From Seonamhaeicola sediminis (GTDB lineage: Bacteria > Bacteroidota > Bacteroidia > Flavobacteriales > Flavobacteriaceae): 64,000 nucleotides of DNA. How positions within the stretch are numbered: the first letter of the stretch is position 1; each line of letters opens with the position of its first letter. Where the stretch lies: the NCBI RefSeq assembly GCF_004358095.2, contig NZ_SMZJ02000004.1, positions 694,030-758,029 on the forward strand. The letters run 5' to 3'. Both the position numbers and the translations under genes were made by a program. Below, in pieces: positions 33,809-44,094 of this stretch. Below the pieces are notes generated by a model that searched no databases, had not been told where the DNA came from, and saw only the letters and a list, made by a program, of their open reading frames with translations.

Positions 33809-35719
33809 CTACTTAACTTCTTCGAAATCTACGTCTTCAACGTCGCTACCTTCTCCTGTATCTGCACTTGCTCCAGCATCAGGTTCTGGTTGAGCACCAC
33901 CCGCTTGTTGTGCTTCGGCTTGTGCTTTGTACATTTCTTCAGAAGCTACTTTCCAAGCTTCGTTTATTTTCTCTAAAGCTGGATCTATAACAGCGATATC
34001 CTTAGTTTCGTAAGCTTTTTTCAATTCTTCTAAAGCCTCTTGGATAGGTTGTTTTTTATCATCAGATAATTTATCACCAAACTCCTCTAATTGCTTTTCG
34101 GTTTGGAAAATCATTGAATCTGCTTCATTTAATTTTTTGGCAGTTTCTGCAGCTTTAGCATCGGCCTCTGCATTTGCTTCAGCATCAGCTTTCATCTTTT
34201 GGATTTCTTCTTCAGTTAATCCAGAAGAGGCTTCAATTCTAATATCTTGTTTTTTACCAGTCGCTTTATCTTCAGCAGACACCTTAATAATACCATTGGC
34301 ATCAATATCGAATGTTACTTCAATTTGAGGTGTACCACGTCTTGCTGGTGGAATACCATCTAAGTGGAAACGTCCAATGGTTTTATTATCAGCAGCCATT
34401 GGTCTTTCACCCTGTAACACGTGGATTTCTACTGAAGGCTGATTATCAGCAGCCGTAGAGAACACTTGAGATTTCTTGGTAGGAATAGTAGTATTTGCTT
34501 CAATTAACTTTGTAAATACGTTACCCATAGTTTCAATTCCTAAAGATAGAGGCGTTACATCAAGCAATAATACATCTTTTACATCTCCAGTTAATACACC
34601 ACCTTGAATACCAGCTCCTAAAGAAACAACCTCATCAGGGTTTACACCTTTACTTGGTGCTTTTCCAAAGAATTTCTCAACAGCTTCCTGTACTGCAGGA
34701 ATACGTGTAGAACCACCTACTAATATAATTTCATCTATATCACTTTTGCTTAAACCAGCTGCTTTTAAAGCAGAAGCACATGGCTCTATAGTACGTTTTA
34801 CTAAATCGTCAATTAACTGTTCGAATTTAGAGCGTGTTAATGTACGTACTAAATGCTTTGGACCACTAGCCGTAGCAGTAATATATGGTAAATTAATCTC
34901 CGTTTGAGAAGATGATGATAACTCGATTTTAGCTTTTTCTGCAGCTTCTTTTAAACGTTGAAGAGACATAGGGTCTTGTCTTAAGTCCATGCTTTCTTCA
35001 GCTTTAAATTCATCTGCCAACCAGTTAATAATTTTCTCATCTACATCATCACCACCTAAGTGTGTATCACCATCTGTAGATAATACTTCAAATACACCAT
35101 CACCTAATTCTAATATAGAAACATCATGCGTACCACCACCAAAATCAAAAACAACAATTTTTTGGTCTTGTCCTTTTTTATCTAAACCATAAGCTAATGC
35201 TGCTGCAGTAGGCTCGTTAATAATACGCTCTACTTTTAAACCAGCAATCTCACCAGCTTCTTTAGTGGCCTGACGTTGAGAATCGTTAAAGTAAGCAGGT
35301 ACTGTAATTACCGCTCTACTTACGTCTTGCCCTAAGTAATCTTCAGCAGTTTTCTTCATTTTTTGAAGAATCATCGCACTTAATTCTTGTGGGGTATATA
35401 ATCTGCCTTCAATATCAACTCTAGGAGTATCATTATCTCCTTTAACTACTTTATACGGTACACGTTCTGCTTCATTTTTAGACTCAGAATATTTATTACC
35501 CATAAAACGTTTAATAGAATAAACTGTTTTTGTAGGGTTTGTTACCGCTTGTCTTTTTGCAGGATCACCAACCTTTATCTCTCCACCTTCAACAAATGCT
35601 ATTACAGATGGTGTAGTACGCTTTCCTTCTGCATTAGGGATTACAACAGGGTCATTTCCCTCCATTACCGAAACGCAAGAGTTGGTTGTTCCTAAATCTA
35701 TTCCAATAATCTTACTCAT
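33809..35719 (-). CDS. dnaK: Molecular chaperone DnaK (Hsp70)
   Basis: A 636-residue ATP-dependent chaperone. The ATPase domain (1-385) opens with [18 protein letters not shown] and has [30 protein letters not shown] and [13 protein letters not shown]. The linker [15 protein letters not shown] leads into the substrate-binding domain (390-505) and the helical lid. The C-terminus is the acidic tail [15 protein letters not shown]. DnaJ and GrpE are not next to it, which is usual in Flavobacteriia. It has its own terminator, and its 272-base upstream region holds a TGACA-N3-TGTCA dyad. Confidence 0.97.
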   Translation of the reverse strand: MSKIIGIDLGTTNSCVSVMEGNDPVVIPNAEGKRTTPSVIAFVEGGEIKVGDPAKRQAVTNPTKTVYSIKRFMGNKYSESKNEAERVPYKVVKGDNDTPRVDIEGRLYTPQELSAMILQKMKKTAEDYLGQDVSRAVITVPAYFNDSQRQATKEAGEIAGLKVERIINEPTAAALAYGLDKKGQDQKIVVFDFGGGTHDVSILELGDGVFEVLSTDGDTHLGGDDVDEKIINWLADEFKAEESMDLRQDPMSLQRLKEAAEKAKIELSSSSQTEINLPYITATASGPKHLVRTLTRSKFEQLIDDLVKRTIEPCASALKAAGLSKSDIDEIILVGGSTRIPAVQEAVEKFFGKAPSKGVNPDEVVSLGAGIQGGVLTGDVKDVLLLDVTPLSLGIETMGNVFTKLIEANTTIPTKKSQVFSTAADNQPSVEIHVLQGERPMAADNKTIGRFHLDGIPPARRGTPQIEVTFDIDANGIIKVSAEDKATGKKQDIRIEASSGLTEEEIQKMKADAEANAEADAKAAETAKKLNEADSMIFQTEKQLEEFGDKLSDDKKQPIQEALEELKKAYETKDIAVIDPALEKINEAWKVASEEMYKAQAEAQQAGGAQPEPDAGASADTGEGSDVEDVDFEEVK

Positions 35720-35799
35720 AATATATTTTACTTTATTGTGTTGAATAATCTTTTAAACTCGTTTTGTAAATGTCAATCATTATGCCAATACAAAAATGC

Positions 35800-35812
35800 T
35801 GACACAGTGTCA
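35800..35812. promoter_or_regulatory. Dyad TGACA-N3-TGTCA upstream of dnaK
   Basis: A symmetric site (TGACACAGTGTCA), 81 bases upstream of the dnaK ATG in the dnaK/sdaA divergent gap. The classical CIRCE sequence is absent, so this may be a different heat-shock operator. No regulator is visible. Confidence 0.4.
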
Positions 35813-35949
35813 TATTTTTATTTTAGAGTTACCCAATTTGTTTATTTACAAAGCTTTTACCTGTATTTCTACTGTCACTTTCTATACCAAATAGGTCGGG
35901 CTTTTAGTGTTACATGATAATCTGCTACAATCCCTAACGCATTCTTTCA

Positions 35950-35973
35950 CTTAAACATCTATATTTGTTTAAG
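35950..35973. promoter_or_regulatory. Inverted repeat over the sdaA promoter
   Basis: CTTAAACA (35950-35957) and TGTTTAAG (35966-35973) are exact reverse complements 8 bases apart. A -7 element TATATTTG (35960-35967) lies across the spacer and right arm, 24 bases upstream of the sdaA ATG. A repressor bound here would cover the promoter. Confidence 0.5.
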
Positions 35974-35991
35974 CGAAATAATTAGAAGTTT

Positions 35992-37413
35992 ATGGAGTGT
36001 ATTTCTGTTTTCGATATGCTGAAAATTGGTATTGGACCATCAAGTTCACACACACTAGGACCATGGCGAGCTGCACAACGTTTTATAAAAGAACTAAAAG
36101 ATTCTAATAATTTTGATGAGGTTAAAAAAGTGACCATTGACCTTTATGGTTCTTTGTCTTTAACTGGAAAAGGACATGCGACTGATTATGGGGTTGTTTT
36201 AGGACTATTAGGCAAAGATCCTGAAACCATAATAGTAAATGATATTTCTAAAAATATTGATAGTGTAAAATCAACACAATTATTAAATTTTAACTCAGAA
36301 AAATTTATTGATTTTAATTTTGAAAAGGATATCACTTTTAACAAAACCTTTTTACCATTTCATGCCAACGGACTAACTTTCAAGGCTCTTACCAATACTA
36401 AATCAATAACTTCTACTTTTTATTCCATTGGTGGTGGATTTGTTGTAAAAAAAGAACGCAAAAATGCCAAAAAGAATTTTGAAATTAAGTGTTCATTCCC
36501 ATTTCCTATTGAAAAAGGCTTTGAACTTTTAGAATACTGCAAATCCCTAAATAAATCCGTTTCTGAAGTTGTTTTAGAAAATGAAAAATCTATTCGTCAA
36601 GAAACAGAAATAGATTCAGAGCTCAATCGTATTTGGAATATCATGCTAGAAAGCATGCATACTGGTTGTCATACCGAGGGTACCCTCCCAGGTGGGCTAA
36701 ACGTAAGGCGACGTGCTTTTGATATATACCAGAAGTTAAAAGGAACGAAACCGTATTCCAACCCTGTAGAATGGATTTATGCGATTCGAGATACTGAAGT
36801 TAAATTTAGACAAATCATAAAATGGGTCAGCTGTTTTGCATTGGCTGTTAATGAGGTAAATGCGTCTTTAGGTCGTGTTGTTACTGCTCCAACCAATGGT
36901 AGTGCAGGTGTAATTCCTGCGGTTTTAATGTATTACCTTGTGATTGAAAATCATGATGGCAATTTTGAAGATATTAAAAAATTCCTGCTAGTGGCTGGAG
37001 AAATAGGCAGTATCTTTAAAAAGGGAGCAACTATTAGTGCTGCTATGGGTGGTTGTCAGGCAGAAATTGGTGTGTCTTCCGCCATGGCTGCTGCAGGACT
37101 TTGTGAACTTTTAGGAGGAACTCCTGAGCAGGTTTTAGTAGCTGCCGAAATTGCCATGGAACATCATTTAGGGTTGACTTGTGACCCTATTGGTGGACTG
37201 GTACAAATACCTTGTATTGAGCGCAACGCTATGGGTGCCATAAAGGCTATTAATGCCGCTGAATTAGCTTTAGATACTGATCCCAAACATGTTAAAGTGC
37301 CATTAGACAAGGTAGTGAACACCATGTGGGAAACAGCAATAGATATGAATACCAAATACAAAGAAACTAGTAAGGGAGGTTTGGCCGTTGGAGTGCATTT
37401 AACGGATTGTTGA
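35992..37413 (+). CDS. sdaA: L-serine ammonia-lyase (iron-sulfur L-serine dehydratase, single chain)
   Basis: Deaminates L-serine to pyruvate using a 4Fe-4S cluster. In 473 residues the beta domain comes first ([19 protein letters not shown]) and the alpha, cluster-binding domain follows ([58 protein letters not shown]). This is the type II single-polypeptide layout of E. coli SdaA. The protein ends in HLTDC: in the Legionella enzyme a C-terminal cysteine reaches into the active site as the fourth iron ligand, and the same build seems to hold here. It is divergent from dnaK. Confidence 0.94.
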   Translation: MECISVFDMLKIGIGPSSSHTLGPWRAAQRFIKELKDSNNFDEVKKVTIDLYGSLSLTGKGHATDYGVVLGLLGKDPETIIVNDISKNIDSVKSTQLLNFNSEKFIDFNFEKDITFNKTFLPFHANGLTFKALTNTKSITSTFYSIGGGFVVKKERKNAKKNFEIKCSFPFPIEKGFELLEYCKSLNKSVSEVVLENEKSIRQETEIDSELNRIWNIMLESMHTGCHTEGTLPGGLNVRRRAFDIYQKLKGTKPYSNPVEWIYAIRDTEVKFRQIIKWVSCFALAVNEVNASLGRVVTAPTNGSAGVIPAVLMYYLVIENHDGNFEDIKKFLLVAGEIGSIFKKGATISAAMGGCQAEIGVSSAMAAAGLCELLGGTPEQVLVAAEIAMEHHLGLTCDPIGGLVQIPCIERNAMGAIKAINAAELALDTDPKHVKVPLDKVVNTMWETAIDMNTKYKETSKGGLAVGVHLTDC

Positions 37414-37453
37414 AAATTTTGTCATTCCTGATAGGAAGGAATCCATAAAACAG

Positions 37454-37490
37454 TTCTCAATACAATTCTCTTCCAAAACTTTCTCGAACT
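37454..37490. repeat. Degenerate copy of the TTCTCGATACAAT intergenic repeat
   Basis: TTCTCAATACAAT (37454-37466, one mismatch) followed by TCTCGAACT (37482-37490) matches the order seen at 43243-43283 and 51418-51463. The left arm is not evident. The rest of the 201-base gap (37414-37614) shows no gene. Confidence 0.4.
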
Positions 37491-37614
37491 ATACTTACCT
37501 AAATAATTGATTTTGTGTAAAATTTCTCATAACTTAGTTGGCATTAGACCTAGTTTTAAGCTGACGTATCTGTTATTAAGGTAATTACAATAATTCAATA
37601 TAAAATCATAGCGA

Positions 37615-39624
37615 ATGAAAAACCTAAAAATTTTTAACACAATAATTTTTTGTGTTATACTATTTTTTGCCCTGCCTAAATTCAATATTGTTTACGCACA
37701 GTCACCTAACATTGCAATAGACAATTATGACGATTTAGTTAATTTGAGTAGTCCAAAAATCAGTCCTGATGGGTCAAAAATTTTGATAATTAGCAGAAAA
37801 GTAAATATAGATGAAAATAAGTACTACAACACTTTATGGTTGATTGATATTAATGAAAAAGATGCCACTTCACTCACCTACAACAGGCCTTTAGTTAGCC
37901 AACCAGAATGGTCTCCAAAAGGAGATTATATTTCCTTTTTAGCCAAAGGAGAAAACAATAAAAAGCAAATCTTCAAATTAGCGGTAAATGGTGGCGAAGC
38001 ACAACAAGTTACATTCAGTAATGAAGGTGTAATGATGTATAAATGGAGTCCGAACGGACAATTATTTGCCTATCTTCAAAAAGATTATAAACAGAATAAA
38101 AACATAAACCCATACAACAAGTCATTTGAAGTAGGATTCGATTGGTATTTAGCTGAAGAAGTGGCACGACCATCACATATTTGGATATGTTCTGCCAACG
38201 CGGATAATGGATATCAATTAACCACAGGAGAATCAGGATTCAGTAGTTTGTTGGGAAATTTTGAATGGTCTCCAGACAGTAAGGAAATCGTTTTTGTACA
38301 ACAGCCCAGACCTCATTCTGCAGAATTTTTAAATAGTACATTACAAGTTATTAACATAGAGACTAAGGCCATCACCATACTAGATAATGGTCCTGGTGCT
38401 CCAGCAGAGCCTTCCTTTACAAAAGATGGAATGGTACTATATAGTAAAGCTATTGGAGGCAAACCTGGTTTTAATGCATATGGTTTATTCCTTGTAAATA
38501 GGAAAGGTAAAAATATTAAGTTTATTTCACAAAATATCGACCGAAACATAATTGACCATATTTGGTTTCCTAATAATGATTTTATTACTGGTGCCCCAGA
38601 CGGAACAAGTGTTAGCCTATGGCGAGGTTCTCTAAATGGTGTATTCGAAAAATTGGACACAAAAAATATTACTCCATCAATTGGTCGGACTGTCAAACCT
38701 TTATTAAATCATCTAGATGTTGGAACATCTGGTGAAATTGTATTTATTGGTAGTACTTCGCAAAAGGCTTCCGAATTATATTTCATGAAAAACTCTAAGA
38801 GTACTCCTGAAAGAATTACTTCCTTTAATGAATCCTTTTCGCAATTAAATCTTGGTAAAGCAGATTCAATAGATTGGAAAACTGAAGATGGTTTTAATGC
38901 AAACGGTATTATTACGTATCCACCAGGATTCTCATTAAATAAAAAACACCCATTAGTTTTATACATTCATGGAGGGCCAATGGGTTTCTCATCCCAAAGC
39001 TTCAATTTTTTCGCTCAGGCATTAGCCGCCCAAGGTTGGGTTGTTTTTGAACCTAATTATAGAGGTAGTAATAATTTAGGTAACGCTTACCAAAGCGCCG
39101 TTATTAATGATGCTGGTGAAGGCCCCGGAAGAGATGTTATGGTTGGAATAGATTCAATTAAAAAAATGGGATTTATTGATGAAGACAAAATAGCCGTTTC
39201 AGGTTGGTCATACGGTGGTTTTATGACGGTTTGGTTGACTTCGCATTATCAAGATTGGAAAGTGGCTGTGGCTGGGGCAGCAGTTACAGATTGGTTTGAT
39301 TGGTATAATATGGCCGACTTGAATAAATGGGCTGGTTTGGGGTTGGGAGGTTCGCCATGGCTAAATAACAATGCAGAAAAATATAGGAGACAGTCTCCAA
39401 TTACTTATGCGCATCAAATTAAAACGCCAACATTAATTATGTCCAATACACTTGATCCGCGTGTTTCGGTCTCTCAATCCTACAAATTATTCCATAACTT
39501 AAAAGATAACGGAATCGAAACGAAATTTATAGCATATCCCATATCTGGACATTTTCCACAAGACCCCGTGCACACAAAGGATGTTTACAAAAGATGGATA
39601 GAATGGATAAAGACACATCTATAA
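37615..39624 (+). CDS. S9-family prolyl oligopeptidase-type peptidase
   Basis: A 669-residue exported serine peptidase (signal peptide about 1-29, ending NIVYAQ). The N-terminal part (about 35-400) is a seven-bladed WD40/PD40-like propeller with repeated WSPKGDYISF, WSPNGQLFAY and WSPDSKEIVF blades. The C-terminal part is an alpha/beta-hydrolase with the triad S532 (GWSYGG), D614 (TLDPRV) and H646 (SGHFPQ). This is the acylaminoacyl-peptidase/DPP-like layout. It would digest short peptides in the periplasm. Confidence 0.93.
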   Translation: MKNLKIFNTIIFCVILFFALPKFNIVYAQSPNIAIDNYDDLVNLSSPKISPDGSKILIISRKVNIDENKYYNTLWLIDINEKDATSLTYNRPLVSQPEWSPKGDYISFLAKGENNKKQIFKLAVNGGEAQQVTFSNEGVMMYKWSPNGQLFAYLQKDYKQNKNINPYNKSFEVGFDWYLAEEVARPSHIWICSANADNGYQLTTGESGFSSLLGNFEWSPDSKEIVFVQQPRPHSAEFLNSTLQVINIETKAITILDNGPGAPAEPSFTKDGMVLYSKAIGGKPGFNAYGLFLVNRKGKNIKFISQNIDRNIIDHIWFPNNDFITGAPDGTSVSLWRGSLNGVFEKLDTKNITPSIGRTVKPLLNHLDVGTSGEIVFIGSTSQKASELYFMKNSKSTPERITSFNESFSQLNLGKADSIDWKTEDGFNANGIITYPPGFSLNKKHPLVLYIHGGPMGFSSQSFNFFAQALAAQGWVVFEPNYRGSNNLGNAYQSAVINDAGEGPGRDVMVGIDSIKKMGFIDEDKIAVSGWSYGGFMTVWLTSHYQDWKVAVAGAAVTDWFDWYNMADLNKWAGLGLGGSPWLNNNAEKYRRQSPITYAHQIKTPTLIMSNTLDPRVSVSQSYKLFHNLKDNGIETKFIAYPISGHFPQDPVHTKDVYKRWIEWIKTHL

Positions 39625-39625
39625 G

Positions 39626-40087
39626 CTAATTTCTATTACAACTATTCCGCCTCCTAGTATCAATAATGTAAATAATCTTCCATTTATCACCATTTTTAAA
39701 GAGTTGAAACGAGTTCACACCACAATGATGAAATTCATCATTATACCAAAACTCATAAGGCGTCCAAACATTGGCCATATTACCATCAATTTGAATATTA
39801 TAACTTAATAAGCGCTCATCCCATTTTTGATCAGCAGTTCTAGTGGCTATAGCTTTTAATACGTCCTTTGGCGAATCGTTAACCAAAATGTCTTTACCTT
39901 CCTTATTTCTATAAGCAGTTTGCATAATGATTTTATCGCTCATTATTGATTTCATTAAAGTAGTATCTCCTTTGTGAAACCCCTCAAAAAAAGTATCAAC
40001 AACTGCTTTAGCTTGTATTTCTTCATCGCTTTGCGCAAAAATAGATGATGTAATTAATACAATTACATAGAAAATAATTCTTTGCAT
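39626..40087 (-). CDS. Secreted NTF2-like (SnoaL-type) protein
   Basis: A 153-residue protein with a signal peptide (MQRIIFYVIVLITSSIFAQS) and a single NTF2-like cone domain. EEIQAKAVVDTFFEGFHKGD is the first helix, MKSIMSDKIIMQTAYRNKEG follows, and VWTPYEFWYNDEFHHCGVNS plus FQLFKNGDKWKIIYIIDTRR form the sheet. Family members bind or convert small molecules; no catalytic set can be named. It ends 1 base from the S9 peptidase stop (convergent). Confidence 0.83.
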   Translation of the reverse strand: MQRIIFYVIVLITSSIFAQSDEEIQAKAVVDTFFEGFHKGDTTLMKSIMSDKIIMQTAYRNKEGKDILVNDSPKDVLKAIATRTADQKWDERLLSYNIQIDGNMANVWTPYEFWYNDEFHHCGVNSFQLFKNGDKWKIIYIIDTRRRNSCNRN

Positions 40088-40201
40088 GATATGACGTTTT
40101 GAACTAAAATACTTGTTACCTTGTAAAAAGCGAAAGCTATAAACAAAAGTTTAACAGTTTAATTTATTACTTTTACATGCTATTACTAAACAAAATAAGG
40201 T

Positions 40202-41020
40202 ATGTCTACAGCTAAAAAAGAATACAAGCGCGTCACAGTTAAATCATTGGTGGATATGAAGGCTTCTGGTGAGAAAATTTCTATGCTTACTGCCTATGAT
40301 TATACCATGGCAAAAATTGTTGATGGTGCTGGAGTGGATGTGATTTTAGTTGGTGATTCTGCCAGTAATGTGATGGCGGGGCATGAAACAACCTTACCTA
40401 TTACGTTAGACCAAATGATTTATCATGCTTCATCTGTCATTAGAGCTATTGATAGAGCTTTGGTGGTGGTTGATTTACCTTTTGGTAGTTACCAGAGTGA
40501 CCCCAAGGAAGCACTTCGTTCTGCTATAAGAATTATGAAAGAAAGTGGAGCGCATTCAGTAAAGCTTGAAGGAGGAAAAGAAGTTAAAGAATCTATTAAG
40601 CGTATTTTAAATGCTGGTATTCCTGTAATGGGGCATTTAGGTTTAACACCTCAATCTATTTACAAATTTGGCACCTATACCGTTAGAGCTAAAGAAGAAG
40701 AAGAGGCAGAACAACTTCTAAAAGATGCTAAAATGTTGGAACGTACAGGTTGTTTTGCTATTGTTCTTGAAAAAATACCCGCCGCCTTGGCTAAACAAGT
40801 TGCTGATAGTGTTAGTATCCCTATTATTGGGATAGGCGCAGGTCCTTATGTTGATGGTCAGGTTTTAGTTTTGCATGATATGCTAGGAATGACCCATGAG
40901 TTCCATCCACGCTTTTTACGTAGATATCTTAATTTATATGAAGACATGACCAAGGCTATGGAACAATATGTATCTGATGTGAAAAGTTTAGACTTTCCCA
41001 ACGAAAGTGAACAATATTAA
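40202..41020 (+). CDS. panB: 3-methyl-2-oxobutanoate hydroxymethyltransferase
   Basis: First dedicated step of pantothenate (and CoA) synthesis: adds a hydroxymethyl group from methylene-THF to ketoisovalerate. The 272-residue TIM barrel shows [39 protein letters not shown] (metal-site Asp), [28 protein letters not shown] and [20 protein letters not shown]. Length is normal. PanC and PanD are not beside it. An RluA-type gene follows after 14 bases. Confidence 0.95.
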   Translation: MSTAKKEYKRVTVKSLVDMKASGEKISMLTAYDYTMAKIVDGAGVDVILVGDSASNVMAGHETTLPITLDQMIYHASSVIRAIDRALVVVDLPFGSYQSDPKEALRSAIRIMKESGAHSVKLEGGKEVKESIKRILNAGIPVMGHLGLTPQSIYKFGTYTVRAKEEEEAEQLLKDAKMLERTGCFAIVLEKIPAALAKQVADSVSIPIIGIGAGPYVDGQVLVLHDMLGMTHEFHPRFLRRYLNLYEDMTKAMEQYVSDVKSLDFPNESEQY

Positions 41021-41034
41021 TCTAGACTTCTTAA

Positions 41035-41733
41035 ATGTCTAAAACATTATCCAATAAATCCAATCTTCAAGTTCTTTATGAGGATAATCACATTATTATT
41101 GTTAACAAAAGAGCAGGTGATATTGTTCAGGGTGATAAAACAGGTGACAAACCCTTAAGCGATGTTGTTAAAGAATACATTAAAGATAAATACACAAAAC
41201 CAGGCAATGTATTTCTTGGAACGGTTCATCGTTTAGATAGACCAACAACAGGCATTGTAGTGTTTGCAAGAACCAGTAAAGCATTACCAAGACTCAATAA
41301 GCTCTTTTCTGAAAAAAAAACACAAAAAACTTATTGGGCTATTGTAAATAATAAACCTCATATCTCAGAGGGTACTTTAATTCATTGGCTCAAAAAGAAT
41401 CCAAAGAACAACAAATCGTACGCTCATGAGAAACAAGTTGAAGGAAGTAAAAAAGCCATTCTCCATTATAAAGTTCGTAAAGTGTTAGACAATTATGTAT
41501 TATTGGAAATAAATTTGGAAACCGGAAGACATCATCAAATACGTTCGCAATTATCTAGTATTGATTGTATTATTAAGGGCGATTTAAAATACGGTGCTAA
41601 CAGAAGTAATAAAGACGGTAGTATTCATCTACACGCTAGAGAAATTGAGTTTATTCACCCTGTTTCAAAAGAAACGATACACATTAAGGCACCGTTGCCG
41701 AATGACCCCGTTTGGAATGCGTGTTTAAAGTAA
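41035..41733 (+). CDS. RluA-family pseudouridine synthase
   Basis: A 232-residue RNA pseudouridine synthase. The catalytic aspartate sits in VHRLDRPTTGIVVFART; LYEDNHIIIVNKRAGDIVQG is the usual start, and LETGRHHQIRSQLSSI is the C-terminal motif. It lacks an S4 domain, as in RluA or TruC types, so the target (23S rRNA or tRNA) cannot be fixed. It sits between panB and an aldehyde dehydrogenase in one run. Confidence 0.93.
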   Translation: MSKTLSNKSNLQVLYEDNHIIIVNKRAGDIVQGDKTGDKPLSDVVKEYIKDKYTKPGNVFLGTVHRLDRPTTGIVVFARTSKALPRLNKLFSEKKTQKTYWAIVNNKPHISEGTLIHWLKKNPKNNKSYAHEKQVEGSKKAILHYKVRKVLDNYVLLEINLETGRHHQIRSQLSSIDCIIKGDLKYGANRSNKDGSIHLHAREIEFIHPVSKETIHIKAPLPNDPVWNACLK

Positions 41734-41760
41734 AACAAATATCTTTATAAAAAACTTTTT

Positions 41761-43143
41761 TTGAGCAATATTCATAACATACTTTCAAAACAAAAAGCCT
41801 TTTTTAGTACCCAGAAAACAAAGGATGTTACTTATAGATTAGAACTCTTAAAAGCTTTGAAATCTGAAATACTTTCAAAAGAAAAAGCTATTTATAAAGC
41901 CTTGAAAGAGGACTTTAATAAATCTGAATTTGAGAGTTTTATAAGTGAATTTGGACTGGTTGTTTCAGAATTAAATCTGGTAATTAAAAACCTTAAAAAA
42001 TGGGCTAAACCCAAACGGGTAAAAGCATCATTGCTCACGTTTCCTTCAAAAGATTATATTTATAAAAATCCGTATGGAAATGTATTGGTTATTGGTCCTT
42101 GGAATTATCCTTTTTTGCTAACTATGGAGCCTTTGATTATGGCTGTTGCATCAGGTAATACCGTAGTTTTAAAACCTAGTGAATTAACCCAAAAAACCTC
42201 TAGTCTAATTGCTGAAATTATAGCTAATGTATTTCCTAAAGAAGTCGCAACCGTATGTCAAGGAGACAAAGATATATCTACCCAATTGCTAGCTCAAAAA
42301 TGGGATTATATCTTTTTTACAGGGAGCGCTAAAGTAGGAACAATTGTTGCCAAAGCAGCTGCTAAGTATTTAACTCCTATTACATTAGAACTTGGAGGAA
42401 AATCGCCATGTATAGTAGATGACACAACAGATTTGAAATTAACAGCTAGACGCATTGTTTGGGGTAAATTCTTAAATGGTGGACAAACCTGCATTGCAGC
42501 CGATTATCTTATTGTTAAAAAAAACATCAAAGAAGTATTTATTGAAATGCTCAAAAAGGAAATCATTAGAGCTTATGGCAATAACCCAAAGCGTTCTAAA
42601 GATTTTCCAAGAATAATTGATAAAAAGAATACGGAAAGACTGGCTAAAGCTCTTAATAACGTTGATGTTATCTTTGGTGGCGAAATAGATATTGAAAACA
42701 AGTACATAGCTCCTACTCTAGTAGATTCACCAAATTTAGACTCTCAATTAATGACCGACGAGATTTTTGGACCTATACTGCCTATTCTGCATTACAAGAC
42801 AGAGAAAGATATTGAAAACATCATATGGAATTCTGAAAAACCACTAGCGTTTTACATATTCTCTAAGAATATTTCTTTTGTAGAAAATACGCTTAAAAAA
42901 TTTGAGTTTGGAGGTGGTGCAGTGAATGATTTATTAATTCACTTTGGCAACCCTAAATTACCTTTTGGAGGTGTTGGGTCTAGCGGTATGGGCACTTACC
43001 ATGGTAAACATGGTTTTAATACCTTTTCACATGAGAAATCTATTGTAAAACGAGGTACTTGGATAGACCCACCAGCAAGATATGCCCCATATGGTTTTAA
43101 AAAATTAAACATTATAAAAAAATTATTTAAGTGGTTTGGGTAG
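41761..43143 (+). CDS. Aldehyde dehydrogenase
   Basis: A 460-residue NAD(P)-dependent enzyme of the class 3 (fatty/aromatic aldehyde) branch. E210 in ITLELGGKSPCI and C244 in NGGQTCIAADYL are the catalytic pair; GPWNYPFLLTMEPLIMAVAS and FTGSAKVG bind the cofactor. The short length and lack of an N-terminal extension fit the class 3/coniferyl type. The start is TTG at 41761 (MSNIHN), since no ATG lies between it and the previous stop in this frame. It is 27 bases after the pseudouridine synthase. Confidence 0.92.
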   Translation: MSNIHNILSKQKAFFSTQKTKDVTYRLELLKALKSEILSKEKAIYKALKEDFNKSEFESFISEFGLVVSELNLVIKNLKKWAKPKRVKASLLTFPSKDYIYKNPYGNVLVIGPWNYPFLLTMEPLIMAVASGNTVVLKPSELTQKTSSLIAEIIANVFPKEVATVCQGDKDISTQLLAQKWDYIFFTGSAKVGTIVAKAAAKYLTPITLELGGKSPCIVDDTTDLKLTARRIVWGKFLNGGQTCIAADYLIVKKNIKEVFIEMLKKEIIRAYGNNPKRSKDFPRIIDKKNTERLAKALNNVDVIFGGEIDIENKYIAPTLVDSPNLDSQLMTDEIFGPILPILHYKTEKDIENIIWNSEKPLAFYIFSKNISFVENTLKKFEFGGGAVNDLLIHFGNPKLPFGGVGSSGMGTYHGKHGFNTFSHEKSIVKRGTWIDPPARYAPYGFKKLNIIKKLFKWFG

Positions 43144-43145
43144 AC

Positions 43146-43283
43146 TTGAGTGGTCAATCTCAAATGAGAAAACTTATGTTAGTTTGAGTGATTTTTGAAA
43201 AAAATTGTATCGAAAACAAATGAATTTTCGGCTAAAAATGCTTCTCGATACAATCACGCCTTAGCGTGACCACTCGAAGTGAC
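43146..43283. repeat. Intergenic stem-loop repeat, copy 1
   Basis: Nested inverted repeats: GAGTGGTCA (43148-43156) with TGACCACTC (43267-43275); TTGTATCGA (43205-43213) with TCGATACAA (43245-43253); CGAAAA with TTTTCG inside; and a small TCACGC-CTTA-GCGTGA hairpin (43254-43269). The string CTTCTCGATACAAT, then CACTCGAAGTGAC, recurs with small changes at 51418-51463. It fills the gap between two convergent genes. Confidence 0.65.
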
Positions 43284-43284
43284 A

Positions 43285-44094
43285 TTAGGCGGTTTGGGTA
43301 AACGGGTAATTAATAATTAGTTCCACGCCTTTACCTGCTTCTGAGTTTAATTTTAAGTCTGCATTAATTAAAGCCGCTCTGCTCTTCATGTTTAAAAGAC
43401 CCGATCCTTTTTCAATGGTGTTTATATCAAATCCTTTCCCATCATCTTTGGCAGTAATAACCAAGCTTTTAGGTCGATAATCCAATGTGATGCTTAAGTT
43501 TTCTGCTTCAGAATATTTCACAGAATTAGATAGAAATTCTTGAATGATTCTAAAAAGGATGATTTCATGCTTTCTATTGTTAAATGACCTTTTTTCACCT
43601 ATGGTGAATTTTTGGGCAGACGTAAACTTCATTTTCTTTAAACGCTCTAATTCATTGGAAACCGACTCTTCAAAACCAATATTCAAGACCACCTCATTAT
43701 TTAATGTTTTTGAAAGGGCACGAACTTCTTTTAAACTTTCGCGCAAGGCATCTGAAGTATCCTTAAACTTATCTTTAATTTCATCAGAAGCTTGCATTTT
43801 TAAAATACTTAATTGCATACTTGCAAAAGAAAGCAGTTGCCCCACGTTATCGTGTAATTCCCAACCAATGTTTTTAAGAGTTTGCTCCTGTGTTTCTGTT
43901 TGTGCTTGCACTATTTCTTCTTCAAAGGCTTGTTGCTGTCTTATTTTATCTAGCATAAGCTTGTTTTTTCGTTTTAGAAACATTACAAAAAAAATAATAA
44001 ACAAAGAGGTTATAATTACCAAAACAGCAATCATGTAAATTAGTAAATAGCGTTCAGACGCTGTACTAGTTAATCGTTCTCCGGTCTGCACCAT
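43285..44094 (-). CDS. Sensor histidine kinase (HisKA_3 / NarL-partner type)
   Basis: A 269-residue kinase with one membrane helix near the N-terminus (about 18-40), a dimerisation region with H81 in WELHDNVGQLLSFASMQLS, and a GHKL ATPase domain (about 170-265) showing the N box EFLSNSVKYS and the G box DDGKGF. It has almost no extracellular sensor of its own. The start at 44094 gives a 25-base overlap with the 7-TM gene upstream; an ATG at 44181 would make a 112-base overlap and is less likely. No response regulator is adjacent. Confidence 0.88.
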   Translation of the reverse strand: MVQTGERLTSTASERYLLIYMIAVLVIITSLFIIFFVMFLKRKNKLMLDKIRQQQAFEEEIVQAQTETQEQTLKNIGWELHDNVGQLLSFASMQLSILKMQASDEIKDKFKDTSDALRESLKEVRALSKTLNNEVVLNIGFEESVSNELERLKKMKFTSAQKFTIGEKRSFNNRKHEIILFRIIQEFLSNSVKYSEAENLSITLDYRPKSLVITAKDDGKGFDINTIEKGSGLLNMKSRAALINADLKLNSEAGKGVELIINYPFTQTA

